NCBI GenBank assembly: GCA_951799425.1
Contig: OX637397.1
Location: 16,142,064-16,206,063, forward strand
DNA from: Ilex aquifolium
Lineage: Eukaryota > Streptophyta > Magnoliopsida > Aquifoliales > Aquifoliaceae
Direction of reading: 5' to 3'
Length of the DNA: 64,000 nt
A model generated the notes under the pieces. That model was not told the origin of the DNA, ran no database searches, and worked only from the letters and a program-made list of their open reading frames with translations. Below are positions 1 to 11,498 of this stretch, one piece after another (positions within the stretch are counted from its first letter, which is position 1; each line of letters opens with the position of its first letter). Both the position numbers and the translations under genes were made by a program.

Positions 1-1399
1 GTAATGAGTTCAAATTCTGGTTATCAATTTCTTTACATGTTTTGGTATATTGATTTGTTTTTAGTTGGAATTTCATTTCCTTGGGGCTTGGGTTTTCTGG
101 TTTACTTTACTTTGAATTTTCTTTTTCAAAGTTCTTAAGGTTTTATTTATATCACTATGGCTTAAAATTTGTAAAAATCAAATCAGCGTCAAATGTCCAA
201 AAGACTTCGTGTGAGATAGATGAGTTCATTGTAGCTGAGAGCATTGTTTCGTAGTTTTACTAGTGTCTTTACATGTTCAAAGATTAAAGGCCACATGGAA
301 TTCTGATTAATTACCTCAATTCTATTTTCGGTTGGTGATTACAGAAGTGATATTTCCATATTCCACTAACAACATAGACATGTACAAAAAGTAAACTTAA
401 ATAGAACCCATCCTCACCCCCTAACCCTTGTTGTCAAACCTCTCCTTTCCTCATAAATATCTGGTAGATATGTGTGTATTGATTGTTTTGGTTCTCCATC
501 TACATAGCTGATCATGCATTTGTTTATCAAAGTACTAGCTTGTTTTATTTTTAATTTTTTTGTAACCCTATTTGCTCATAGAATTAAAATAGGATGGAAT
601 AGGTAAAAGAGTGCGCCTGTGTATTGTGTAATTGACAACTGCCTCTTAAACTGAAAGACGGTCATAAGAATAGATATACTTTATGGTATTGAAAGTTAGG
701 TAATTAAGAAATCACTCACTCAAAATCTATATCGTGGAAATGTGAATGTTAAAATGAATACATAGCAAAAATAGAAAATGATAGAATTAGGAATAATCAT
801 GTTTATAGAAGAACTAGTTTTGCGCCAGTAAGGTAGACTGATAAGATAGTCATTGATGGTAATGCATGGAATAGAGAATACCGAAATTGTCTTTAAATGA
901 GATAGTAAAAAAATGTGATTTAAGAGAAAATATGGCATATAATAGAGCACAACGATGAAATATGATTCATGCAACTAATACCAAAATGATTGAGACAATG
1001 CTTTGTTGTGTTGACTGGAGTTGAGTTGAGATTATTTGGTATAATATAATTTGTTACTCTAGCTGTTTTTTTTTTTTTTTTTTGTGGCTTTGGGTGATGG
1101 GACATCCATTTTTGCATAATCCCGATTCCTTTCTTTTTTTACAAATTTTTTTTTTGTCATGGTTATTAGATTACATGAACTCATTAAGCTACAGAAAAGG
1201 TCTTCAATATGTTTCTAAGAATTCCAGCTTAATTATTCTATTTTGTTCTTTGGCATCACCCAAATCATATAGACATGAGGAAAACAATGGATTATGGAAC
1301 CCCTTAAGCAATGCTTTACTTTGGAAAATATTTATATGAAGTGTTGCGATTGATAGGTTTTTTTTCCGAAGAACTTGCTATCTGAAGGATAAGGCTACA
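1..1399 (+). other. 5' flank / probable 5'UTR intron of the METTL18-like gene
   Basis: No coding exon is visible here. The stretch is AT-rich with long T runs near 1068-1083 and 1134-1156. The first bases of the window, GTAATGAG, look like a splice donor, and T-rich tracts ending in AG occur just before the start codon at 1400. This could therefore be a 5'UTR intron, but the upstream exon lies outside the window. Short open frames here lack any recognisable family features. Confidence 0.35.
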
Positions 1400-2468
1400 A
1401 TGCGTGCACCTTCATTGCTCGCACAGTGCTTGCCTGGCTTCGCACCTCATGATCGTGGAAGTCACAGCATGTCCACTATTTCGGAGAGGGATGTGCATCT
1501 CCCTTCTCCGGCTGTTGAGATTCTCCCATCAAAGGTGGATTTTCTGTCTGGTTGTTTTGTGTCATTCATGCAAATAGTCACTTGATGTGTTACCAAAAAC
1601 TTAAGTTCCTTTATTATGAGATTGTGTGATTGAGGCCTTTTTTTAGGTGTACTCAGCATTGCAATAGAACTTGAATTGACTTGTTTTCTTTCTTGCAGGC
1701 GGCTCACACTTACAAGTGTGCTGAGGACAATGTAGACTTGGCAGGAATCAACATGTTGAAGGTATAAAAAGTCTTGGTGCAATGATTTGGTTGGTGCATG
1801 TATCCTGTTTGTAAAATAAAGTTTTCCTGGCTGAGATGGAACCTATAGTTGTCACTTGGTATTTTTTATGCAATTACAGTTTTCAAAGCACGACATTTTT
1901 ATATGGATTATATTTCAAACATGCCGATATGGTGGTAGTGCTTGATGATGTTTGGTGTCTGACTAAGCAAAAAAAAGTGTCAAAATGGAAATTCCTGGGA
2001 CTCAGCTGAAAAACAGTGAAACCCCATTTGGTGGTTGGGAAAGGGAGGGGGGAATGGGGCTTGTTTTGTGGTTTTACCTCTGCTTTTTTATTGGGAGATA
2101 GTCGTTTTCTTTAGCAGAAGTACGGCCTCTTTTCTTTCTTAGAGTTCATTCCGAAGCACAAAATATGTTTTGTGAGGGGTCCTACTTGGAGATTAAGTCG
2201 AACTATACCTTGCGTGGTTTGAGTGGTCCCGTCATATGCACAAATAGCTGTAGAAACTCTTGTGGTCCATTCTTTTGGCTCAGCCTGAGCTCATGCAGAG
2301 TAATTGTTATCAGTTGTTGGTCTCGAATAACTATATACACCACTTAGGAGATTTTAATTTGGTACATAACGAGAAATAAGATTATGAAATTGTAATTAGA
2401 CCAATAGTGTTTAAAGTACATGACATAGATTTTGGACTATTGTATAAATCAGGATCATGATGTTGCAT

Positions 2469-2518
<50 letters not shown>

Positions 2519-5500
2519 ACAGAGGTACATACTGGCAAGTCACAGCTCCTAGCTCTAATCACTTTTGCATTTTTATTTAATTATAGTATTAATTATCTTG
2601 ATTAATGCCTTCTGTTGCCTCGCAGGGAAGAGTTAGTGTTGCTGATATAATTGCTTTTACTGGCTCAGAAACGATATCATCAAAACCTGATGGTAGGTAC
2701 ATCACCAGGCAGTATTCTCTTCAAATTGAAGTGTTCATTTGACTTGGAAGTTTTGGACTAATCCCAAGGGCTTGAACCTCAATGGAGTTCATTGAATTAG
2801 GTGACTATAATCTAATCCACTTTTTGTGCAGGATTTCTGAAATCTTGGGATAGCTCAATGGATCTTGTAAATGTCCTTAAGCATGAGATTCGGGATGGAC
2901 AATTGAGCTTTAGAGGCAAAAGGGTGCTTGAGGTATTTCAAGTCAAAACTTATGCAATACTTATTCCATGCTTCAACCTAGATATGATTATCCAGTTAGT
3001 AACATAATGAGTTTTTATACTGCATATTACCATAGTTTAAAGGGTCAGTTAAATTAAATTATCTATTGATATTGACGCTTTTCAACCATTTATTTTCTTA
3101 AAAACTGGATTATGGTTTCAAAATTGGTGATACTTATAGGGGGTGCAGGACATTTCTTCCTTTGCTAGGATTAGAATGACGCCAAAATTTACCGTTTGTC
3201 AGTTTTGAAGCAGACCATTATGGAACTACTAAGTATCACATGAATACCCAATAACAAAAGCAGACTCAACATAAGTTGCATGGATCACCAATACAGTCCA
3301 AATTCAGTGTATCTGGAAGTTAAAGAAGTCTTGTGCTTGTTCAACAAAAGAATTATAAACAAAACATGCAGGTAGCAAGGTAAATTCTGGCAAGCATAAA
3401 ATAGAACTTAAATTATAGAGAACAGGCTATTACACAAGGTCAAGGCAGGCTCCACATAAAAATGTTAGCATGAGTTTGGATCACCTTGCCTCACTTATTT
3501 AGGTTATTTGTTTCCAACATAGTTTCCAAAAAGAAATCTTCTATTTGTATTATATATATATTCCCCGTCCTTGCCACTATATATTTTAGATGGTTATTAG
3601 AAAAATTCAAGCCACATTATACCTTTGTGGAAAAATTCTTCCATAAATTATACTCCTCTGTCCCTGAAGAAGTGGGCACTTAATTATTGTTCAGAAAATG
3701 CTAGGCATGCATTGTGGACACTAAGTTGTGCATTGAAGTATTTTCCCTAACCTGTTCATTTTTGCTTGTTGGAAGCATAGTCTGTCATCTCTTTTGTGCA
3801 TATAATTATTAGAAAATTGATGGCATTTGGAAATAAAAAAACAAGTTAGATAACTTTCTGCATATGAAGTTGAGAGTTAATTGTGTTTTTTTATTCTTTC
3901 AGCTTAGTTGCAGCTATGGCCTCCCAGGAATATTTGCTTGCCTGAAGGTATAATACTCTTGATCTTAGCCCCTGCTTCTCTTTGTTTTAGTATGTGCTCA
4001 CTCTGTTAATTCACTTTAAAAGTACGAATAGCAGAACTCGTCTTGGTGGTTCTTTTTTTCCATCTCCTGTTTCGTGAAGGAACTGAATTACAAGGAAAAT
4101 GAATTTATGTGTGCATCTCTTTATGAATTGGCAATCTTTGAAATTAAACCCACATGGAGCAACTTTCAATATTTTATATGCAATTGGTGATGCTTAATAA
4201 ATGTGGATGTACATGTGCTCATATCCTATCAAAAAAAAATGAACATGTGCTCAACACAGACTACCTAGTAATACTGGTAATCGTCATGATGGAATGATTT
4301 TAGGTAATCTAATCTGTAATCCTCTTGCATGCATAGAAGACTGTAAATGTTTTTTCCCAATTCCCATTTGTAATTTCTTTGCATTCTTCCATTAGCTAGG
4401 TTCAGGTATCTAAATTAGTCGTACAGTAATTCAAACTGCACCCAGGAAAAGAGCTCAGAATTTGCTTTTTTCACCTCTTTTTTTTTTTTTAACATCTACT
4501 AAGAGATATCTGTTAGCTAACATAACTGGCACCTTCCTTATCTTTAATTCTGTATTTCTAAACATTAATCTGCTGCTACATTCATCAACATTCTTGACTG
4601 CAATTTTACTATACCCAAAAAGCTATATAACAATCTCAATTCTTCTTCTCTTCCATCGAAATAAAGAAATATTCCCAATCCAACTTATACTTGAATGTGT
4701 TGATCTTCTGATGAAGAATGAGAAATTTTCCTGATTACTTGATGCATAGATGGGGAATTACTGTTTTCTGAAATGACAGCAATAGCCTAGGTTAGAATAT
4801 TGAGGTTGTGGATATGGGTATGAGGACACTGCATGTATCTTGTCTTCCATCACTCTTGATTAATATACCAAACTTAAAGTGGCATTCTATTAGCCAACTA
4901 AGTTTAAATACTATTCACTAGCCGACAACATATAATGTTGCCACTTGCCAGGGACAACTAGAAGGTCAAATTAGTGCAGTTAACTGCCATTACTCCTCTA
5001 CAATCAAAGAGATTTCGGGTCCTTGTACCTCTTTTTGGAAGTGGGCCCATTCTGTTACTGGTTCCTGACTTTAACATGGAGCACATATATTTATTCAATG
5101 TACCCATGTTTCTTTCTTCTTTCTTCTTTCTTCTTTCTTCTTTCTTCTTTCGTTCTCCTCCACACTTGTCTAAATTATCCCTTTTTACGAGGGATCACAT
5201 GGGAACTAAATGGGGTAAGTCAAGTAAATATGCTGCTCTAGTTTTGTGCTGGAGAAACTTCACTTGGATCATTCTGAATCTTAATGAAAAACAATTTTTT
5301 TACGTACCTATAACTCAAGATAATATTTTTCATTGACGTGCAGGGAGCTTCTACAGTTCACTTTCAAGACCTAAATGCAGAAACAGTCAGATGCACAACT
5401 ATTCCAAATGTCCTGGCCAATCTTGAACAGGCTCGTGACAGGCAAAGCCGGCAGCCGGAGAGCCCATTGACACCATCAAGGCAAACACTTACCCCTGCTG

Positions 5501-6434
5501 TGCATTTTTACGCTGGAGAGTGGGAAGAACTCCCAACTGTCTTGTCTATTGTGAGGAACGATGTATCTGAAGTGCCAACAGGGTTGAGCCTGAGTTTCTC
5601 TGAGGAGGATTTCATGGATGTGTGTAGTAGCCAAGATGGGAGCATCATAGGGCATGAATCTTCCTCAAGGCGGTCAAGGAAGCTTTCAGGGAGCAGGGCA
5701 TGGGAAAGGGCTAGTGAGACAGACCAAGGAGAAGGTGGTTACGATGTTATTCTATTGACAGAAATCCCATACTCAGTAACCTCCTTGAAGAAGCTGTATG
5801 GACTAATAAAAAAGGTGAGGCTTTCTTTTTTACCCTTCATGCATGATGTCATATACTGATCAATTCAAACTGGGAAAAATTCAAACGCAGCGTTACTGCT
5901 ACAAATCTTCCTCATTGAGGTGACAACTCGAAATTCAAAATACGTTGAAATGAAGAAAAAATTTAGTGAATGAGTCCCACCGGAATTTTATTCTAGTTGA
6001 CTAATTGGAAAGTTAATTAATGTGTCTCTTAATCTCCAATAATTCTGGTGGCTGAGTTTTGGAAGTATGGCTGACTGCCTATTGGTTGTTGCTAGGTGTC
6101 TTATTATATGCAATTGTGAAATCCCTACTCCGCAGGATTGTGATTTAAGATGTTAATGTTCTCTGCTCACGCTTGTTGCAGCTTATATTTGTGTCTCATA
6201 TGGTTCTCCGTTTCCCTTCCTAAACTTTTTCATTGATGTTTTCCTCCTGTATCTTATCATCAGTGCTTGAGGCCTCCCTATGGAGTCTTATACTTGGCCA
6301 CAAAAAAGAATTATGTCGGCTTTAACAGCGCAGCACGGCACCTGAGAAGCCTGGTGGATGAAGAAGGAATCTTTGGAGCCCATTTAGTCAAAGAGATGAC
6401 AGACAGAGAGATATGGAAGTTCTTCCTCAAATGA
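1400..6434 (+). CDS. METTL18-like protein-histidine N-methyltransferase, seven exons
   Basis: Predicted S-adenosylmethionine-dependent methyltransferase of the METTL18/HPM1 class. In yeast and animals this family methylates a histidine of ribosomal protein uL3, in nucleus or cytosol; transfer of that role to plants is inference. Exons: 1400-1534, 1699-1761, 2626-2692, 2832-2932, 3903-3947, 5344-5814 and 6264-6434. All introns are GT-AG and the phases agree, giving 350 residues and a TGA stop. SAM motif I spans residues about 120-131 (VLELSCSYGLPG), followed by an HFQDLN acidic-loop segment. A serine-rich, charged insert lies at about 228-268, then the post-II strand YDVILLTEIPY from residue 270. 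The C-terminus ends in a conserved EIWKFF segment. Length and exon content match the plant homologue I recall (At2g43320, about 350 residues). Two serines stand where motif I usually has glycines. The start at 1400 is the first ATG of a well-conserved N-terminus. Confidence 0.87.
2474..2516. repeat. (TC)n microsatellite in METTL18-like intron 2
   Basis: An uninterrupted TC dinucleotide run of about 20 units lies inside the intron between exons 2 and 3. Confidence 0.95.
5107..5152. repeat. (TTCTTTC)n-like pyrimidine microsatellite
   Basis: A tandem TTTCTTC-type pyrimidine repeat of about six units lies in the long intron upstream of exon 6. Confidence 0.9.
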
Positions 6435-7162
6435 CCAACAGATTGAAGCTCACAGACAAGCAGTAAAATTTACCAATATTTATATTTTCATTTATTCAAC
6501 TTTATTTCTTTTTTTCTCAATCATATATCACAAGCTTATGTCAATTTCTCAGTGAGTATAAATGAATGAGGATTGACGAAAAATTCCCTGGTCTCCTAAT
6601 TTTGTTGCCTGCCTTGTTTAATCATCTTTCCTTCATTTTTACTTGCTTTTCCTAGGTGTATTGTATCTTAAGCTGTAAATCAAAAGATGTAGTAAACTCT
6701 AGAGTTCTTGTTTTATCATATTTCTATATCAATTCCAATTTTGTGAGATTCTTCTAATTCTATGCAACATTCCTCGATTTTTTTCCACTAATAAATTTAA
6801 TATGAAGAGGCAGTTTTGCAAGTTCTAATTTGAGGCCAACTTCTCATATCAAAGGCTTTAAATATGTCTTCATGTCATCCATCAACCTTGTTTGCATGAA
6901 AGTTGCACTGATTCAAGAATTGTTTACTGGATGTGTTGTCGGTAATTTGTTTTAGATACCAACTTTGGAACTCTGTTTTCTTATCACTTTTGGCAACTGT
7001 TTTGACATATGTTGGTTAAGAACAATAGGGCACTTTACTTGCTTCTCATTTTTGGCCCGCAATTTGTTTTGATGGTTCTGTATCTCATGCTTTGCACTTT
7101 AATATTGAAAATTAGTGTTTGATGCCTGATTCATATTAGTACAATGTTTGGAATTACAAAGC
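6435..7162 (+). other. 3'UTR and downstream spacer of METTL18-like gene
   Basis: The sequence after the stop codon is AT-rich. A canonical AATAAA lies at 6790-6795 and a second A/T-rich element occurs near 6475-6490, so transcript ends around 6.5-6.8 kb are plausible. No splice-compatible coding exon is seen. Confidence 0.4.
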
Positions 7163-7447
7163 ATGAAGCATGCTACTTTAGAAGTGTTTAAAGCGGCATT
7201 GCTCAAATATATTCATGGCCTGGCTTTTGACAATGCCTACAAAGTCCACATCTATACATCATTCTTGAAAATCCCAGGACATTGGAAATATTGGCTTGTT
7301 CGTGTTTTACTCTGGACACTAATGGGTTGTTTGTTGTTTGCTGTTTTGTTGTATTCAGTGCACAAAACTTTTGCATATAGGCAGATTAGGCGAGTAAGTG
7401 GTAGACTGTCTTATGCCCAGTTTGTAGAGATTAATTCTCGAATTTGA
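7163..7447 (+). CDS. Unidentified 94-codon ORF with one membrane segment
   Basis: Open frame from ATG at 7163 to TGA at 7447. It has an amphipathic N-terminal part, then one strongly hydrophobic stretch (about residues 48-68, starting KYWLVRVLLW) flanked by basic residues and followed by a basic tail. Codon use looks fairly protein-like for so AT-rich a spacer, and the hydrophobic helix is well formed. I do not recognise a family. It could be an unknown small membrane protein, one exon of a larger gene, a captured fragment, or chance. It lies 0.7 kb after the methyltransferase stop on the same strand, and no intron joining the two is evident. Confidence 0.3.
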   Translation: MKHATLEVFKAALLKYIHGLAFDNAYKVHIYTSFLKIPGHWKYWLVRVLLWTLMGCLLFAVLLYSVHKTFAYRQIRRVSGRLSYAQFVEINSRI

Positions 7448-7886
7448 ATCTGCCATGCATCACTTGGAACGGATGGGTAAGTACGTGTCGGATCATTTTA
7501 TTTTTTGTTTATTCTAGAAATCTGGTTTGTTTGTTGAAACACTATTTTATTCGAAGCCTCTTGTAGTCATTGGATTGAAATTTGAAAGTGAATTTTACCC
7601 ACTAATTCAACGCCTGCATTGAATTACATCCCTGATTCCGTTCCTATAGCGTTGCTTCTTGTTTAATGATAGATTTTTTTGTATGAAAGTTGTGACTTTG
7701 TTATTGTACTTCTTTCTTGCTACTGAATTACACTTGCAAAATTTAAGCGAATTACCTTGTGATGACCTCGCAGATTATTTAAGGCTCTTTATTAGTTTAC
7801 GGACTGCCCATTGATCAAACTCTGGTCATGTTTAACTTCCACATTGAAAAGTTAAATTTTAAAAATTTAAAACATCAGTGTCAACT

Positions 7887-8234
7887 GGATGTGCATGAAG
7901 CTAACCAACTGGGGTAGCTCAGTTGGTCAGGGCCTCTGGCTTCTCAGTGGGAGGTCAGAGGTTCGAAGTCCCCTAGGCGCAAAGCGTGCCTGTTTGGTAG
8001 GACAAGATTTCAGTTGTTTGGATGAATCGTATCGAAGTCTCTGTTGTGGGTTTGAATTTCTGGCGACGCGCAAGTCCTGATTGAAATGGTGTATGAGTTG
8101 AGGGATCGGTTCATACATCTGGGTTTTGCCCATGGTTCTACTCAGAGTCACGAGCCTTAGCGATATAAGCGTGTCTCTACTCGCTGAAAACAGGCCGAGG
8201 GATCTCCCCGTATACCGAGGATGTGCATGAAGCT
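7887..8234 (+). mobile_element. tRNA-derived SINE with perfect 16-bp target-site duplication
   Basis: A polymerase III promoter is readable at the left end: A box TAGCTCAGTTGG at 7915-7926 and B box GGTTCGAAGTCC at 7960-7971, 34 bp apart as in tRNA genes. The body runs 7903-8218 (316 bp). It is flanked by identical copies of GGATGTGCATGAAGCT at 7887-7902 and 8219-8234. The tRNA-like head, short non-coding body and long direct repeats define a retroposed SINE. The intact duplication suggests a fairly recent insertion. Confidence 0.93.
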
Positions 8235-8624
8235 GTGATGTTTCTTTTTATGTTTGCATTAAAAATGTCAAACCAAGTACAAATGCAAATCTAATCCTTC
8301 AACTCTTTCAGGAATACATTAGGCAAGGGAGTGGCCCCAGGTGGTTGCGGGTACTAACATCATCCTTTTTGCCTCTCCTTCCCCCCCTCCCCACCCAGCC
8401 AAAACACACGCACACCCATATATATATTAAAAAAATGCAATGATCCATCCAATAAAAATCTGCACAATCAGATAATGAACTAGGGTTTGAATTCTGCAAC
8501 AGTGACATACAAAATCAGAGAATGTTCAAAGGTTCTTGGATATTTAAATTTGTAGAGGTTAAGGCAAACTAACAATGTTCAGTTATATACGGAAAAAAAA
8601 CAATGTATTCAGTTAGTGCATAAA
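8235..8624. other. Spacer, no gene seen
   Basis: AT-rich spacer with a short C-rich tract near 8380-8400. No supported coding or RNA gene. Confidence 0.4.
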
Positions 8625-9123
8625 GAGCTCGTTTGATAGATGTATTATGATGGGATTAAATATTGGATTGTATTATTTTTTATTTAATCGGGTCTAATAC
8701 TTTGTTTGGTAAACAAATTTGATACCGTATTAATTTTAAAAACGTATACTTATTGTATATTTTTTATACGATAAATTTGTATTATGGAAGTATTTGAATA
8801 CCACCAAGAGATGTGGTATTATAATTCAACTCAAACGTATTATTCTATACATTTGCTATTATAACCTCCCCACTGATAAAATTCAGTTGTCATTAATGTA
8901 ACAAACACTGATTTAGTGTATTTTTGTTAATTCAATATTAATACCATGAAATAATGTCCTAACCAAACAACTGATTAGATTCAATAACTACTATTCAACG
9001 CTTATATTGTATATTATCAATTCTAATATCTTATTTAATCTTGTCTTTTATCCATCTATATTGTATTAAACTGTATTATTTTATCCAATTCATCTATTTA
9101 TAATACGACAACCAAACGAGCCC
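8625..9123. mobile_element. MITE family A, copy 1
   Basis: A 499-bp AT-rich non-coding element bounded by inverted ends: GAGCTCGTTTG at the left and, reading inward from the right, GGGCTCGTTTGGTTG. A second copy of the same family lies at 12287-12819. Shared internal blocks include the stretch around 8692-8730 (CTAATACTTTGTTTGGTA) and a closing segment with AATACG(A/G)CAACC. No target duplication is certain, so the superfamily is unassigned. Confidence 0.7.
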
Positions 9124-10085
9124 AAAGTGTACTTGAGCCTTACAAACTCCCATTCCTTGTACAAAATATTTAGGTTGTCTTTGACTAATTTCAAGAGACC
9201 CAACATGATTATCAAGTCATTTTGATTGATGCTTCATTTTTCATTCCTTTTGACTAAATTGTCCTTGTGAGAATCCAAATGTTGCGGGCAATATAATAAT
9301 TTCATGTGTTATCCAACTTTTAATCCACCCTTCTTATGGGTTATATTTAACCCATTTGTGTGAGCTAAAAGACACTATTCATATCGGGTGAGAAAAAAAA
9401 ATTGGAATGAGATTTTTCATCATATTTTGCCCATAACCAAATGGGACATCATAATTTTGATCAATTTCAATTTCGTTTCCCCAATATCACGGGTAATATA
9501 TACTTTTCATGCACCTCAATTTTTTTCAACTCAACATGAGTTAACCACTTTTATTCCATTATCAAAAGCTAATAAGAGAATAGGTTTGTTCTAACTGGCT
9601 AATAAGACCGTTATCTATGATAGACAACTGATAGATTTGCCCTTAGCTTAAGCACGCTCGGTCACGTCTTAGGTCAAGGTCCAATCCACCCCGAGATTTG
9701 TTCTACATTGGATTTAGCCAAGAGGGCGAATCCTAGAGGTTTTGGTTGTTACTAACAGAAAGGGCATACAATGATATGTAATACCAACCAGTTTTGAGGA
9801 TTAAAAACTACACTCTCGTTCCAAATTTTCTAGTGCATGAATGGCACTTTGAATGTTAAGGAATTTTAGAAATCTCCCTTGGTCTCTTAAGTTTGACTAC
9901 ATTGCTCTCTCTCTCTCTCTCTCTCTCTCTCCACATTTCAGGCAGAACCACCCTATGACCAAACACCATAACCGTAAGCCACACCACCAACACAAATACC
10001 CCATCCACTCACCAACTCCAACTCCCACCTCACGGCCACACCACACTCTATGTGGATATAGATCTTTTTATTTTCCAAGGCTAAA
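9124..10085. other. Spacer with (CT)n microsatellite
   Basis: No gene is supported. A CT dinucleotide run lies at about 9904-9931, followed by a C/A-rich stretch to about 10050 that gives low-complexity His/Pro/Thr open frames which I do not believe are coding. Confidence 0.5.
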
Positions 10086-10089
10086 TTTA

Positions 10090-10745
10090 TGCATATAGGG
10101 GAGAGAGAAACCCGCAATTCAGAGGAAACTATAAGGTTCGACAAGCTCATTTTTTACTCTAAGGAACTGATCCAGCACCTTTGAATACCCATCGAAACTA
10201 AGGAGTTCAAGAAAAAAGAACGGGTGGAATAAGATGGTTGTCCTTTGTAGAAAGGGGTCAAGCTAATAAAATCAACTAAAACAAACTAGTTTAAAGGGGT
10301 GAAACAGTTTTTTTGGCTTTCTTCTTTCCGACTACAAGGACTAATGACCTTCTTCCGGACATAGGGTCATTTGTGCAGAAAACCGAGTTGCATATTGGGT
10401 GAAGCTTAGTTCTTCGGGCCTTTCAATCTCACAAATTTATTAGCCGGGGCTGCTCGCACCCTTAATAGCTTCCGATCAAAAGGAGAATTCCCGTTTAAAA
10501 CCAATTGACCTGGCTGTGAGCCCTCCCACAGCGATAGGTGCACCAATGGCGGATGAGAGGATTTTTCATACGCCTTTCTCAGTTCAGAACTGGCATTCTC
10601 ATCTTCTCCGAACAGAAACCTGGCTGTGAGCCCTCCCACAGCGATAGGTGCACCAATGGCGGATGAGAGGATTTTTCATACGCCTTTCTCAGTTCAGAAC
10701 TGGCATTCTCATCTTCTCCGAACGAATTCTGTCCGCACAAATGGG
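10090..10745. other. Possible organelle-derived insertion (mitochondrial style)
   Basis: Base composition here is clearly less AT-rich than the flanks. The text style (runs such as CTTTCCGACTACAAGG and CTTCCGGACATAGGG) resembles plant mitochondrial intergenic DNA. An open frame on the minus strand (10406-10639) is protein-like, but I cannot name it. The interval includes an exact 110-bp tandem duplication. The mitochondrial assignment is an impression and is unproven. Confidence 0.35.
10508..10724. repeat. Exact tandem duplication, period 110 bp
   Basis: Two copies begin with ACCTGGCTGTGAGCCCTCCC at 10508 and 10618. They read identically for about 107 bases up to CTCCGAAC at 10724, after which the second copy diverges (GAATTCT in place of AGAAACC). 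The lack of mismatches implies a recent duplication or an assembly artefact. Confidence 0.95.
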
Positions 10746-11498
10746 TCCGTATCTCCATGAATCAAGGTTCTAGTGTTTATAATGGGGAGGAATTTTAATG
10801 GTTCCTGATGATACAGTTTGGTTGCCTAATGACTTCTGCTCTGCTCTGCTTCCTTCCTCTCTCAGCTATCCATTATCTAAACAGTAGTTAAGCATTTACA
10901 CCACTACATTTGTAACTGAAATCTACACAGATTTGTAATGCAGTTTCAATTTGAAGAAGAAAACTATTTTAAAAAGAAAAAAGAGGAATCACGGATTTGC
11001 CTTGAGGTTCAAATAATAACTACCTACCATTTGGTAATGCTTTAATTTTTTCAAGGATTAAAAACAAGTTCATCATAAAAACAGGAACATAATTGATCAG
11101 TATAACCGAGGTAGTATACTTATATATGTAATCATTTCTACTAATATAGATGTGATTAAACTTGAAAGAACGGAGTAAGGCCAAACAAGGGAAAAGCAAA
11201 ATATGCAAAAACAAATGCCATTATAAAAAATACTTGAAGAAACAAAAAACCTAACGATTTTCTACAAAGTGATGACGAAATGTATAAGTTGTACAAATCT
11301 TTCCCAAAAAAAAGAAGAAAATACTATAAGCAAGTGTTGCCAAACAGTACCCAAGTTTTGTTACAAGAAATGTGTTACATGATCTATACACGTCTTCATG
11401 CAACAGGAACATGTTTGGGTAATTTGAAGTACCTGCTTACACCTACAGTGCATCAGCTCGGTGCAAAATAAAACTGGCTTAGCATCAATGAACTGTTA
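10746..11498 (-). other. 3' flank and probable 3'UTR of APH-1 gene
   Basis: AT-rich sequence directly downstream (minus strand) of the APH-1 stop codon. No further coding exon is seen, and part of it is presumably 3'UTR. No transcript end can be fixed from the sequence alone. Confidence 0.4.

Noticed and set aside
4974..5336. 120-codon plus-strand frame before METTL18 exon 6
   Set aside because: It lies in the intron, runs through the TTTCTTC microsatellite, and is not in phase with exon 6. The splice model with its acceptor at 5343 is coherent.
7903..7975. Functional tRNA gene
   Set aside because: The A and B boxes are present, but the acceptor stem cannot pair properly. The unit continues for 316 bp with a 16-bp target duplication, so it is a SINE.
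9953..10150. Short overlapping open frames on both strands
   Set aside because: They sit in C/A-rich low-complexity DNA next to a CT microsatellite and show no family features.
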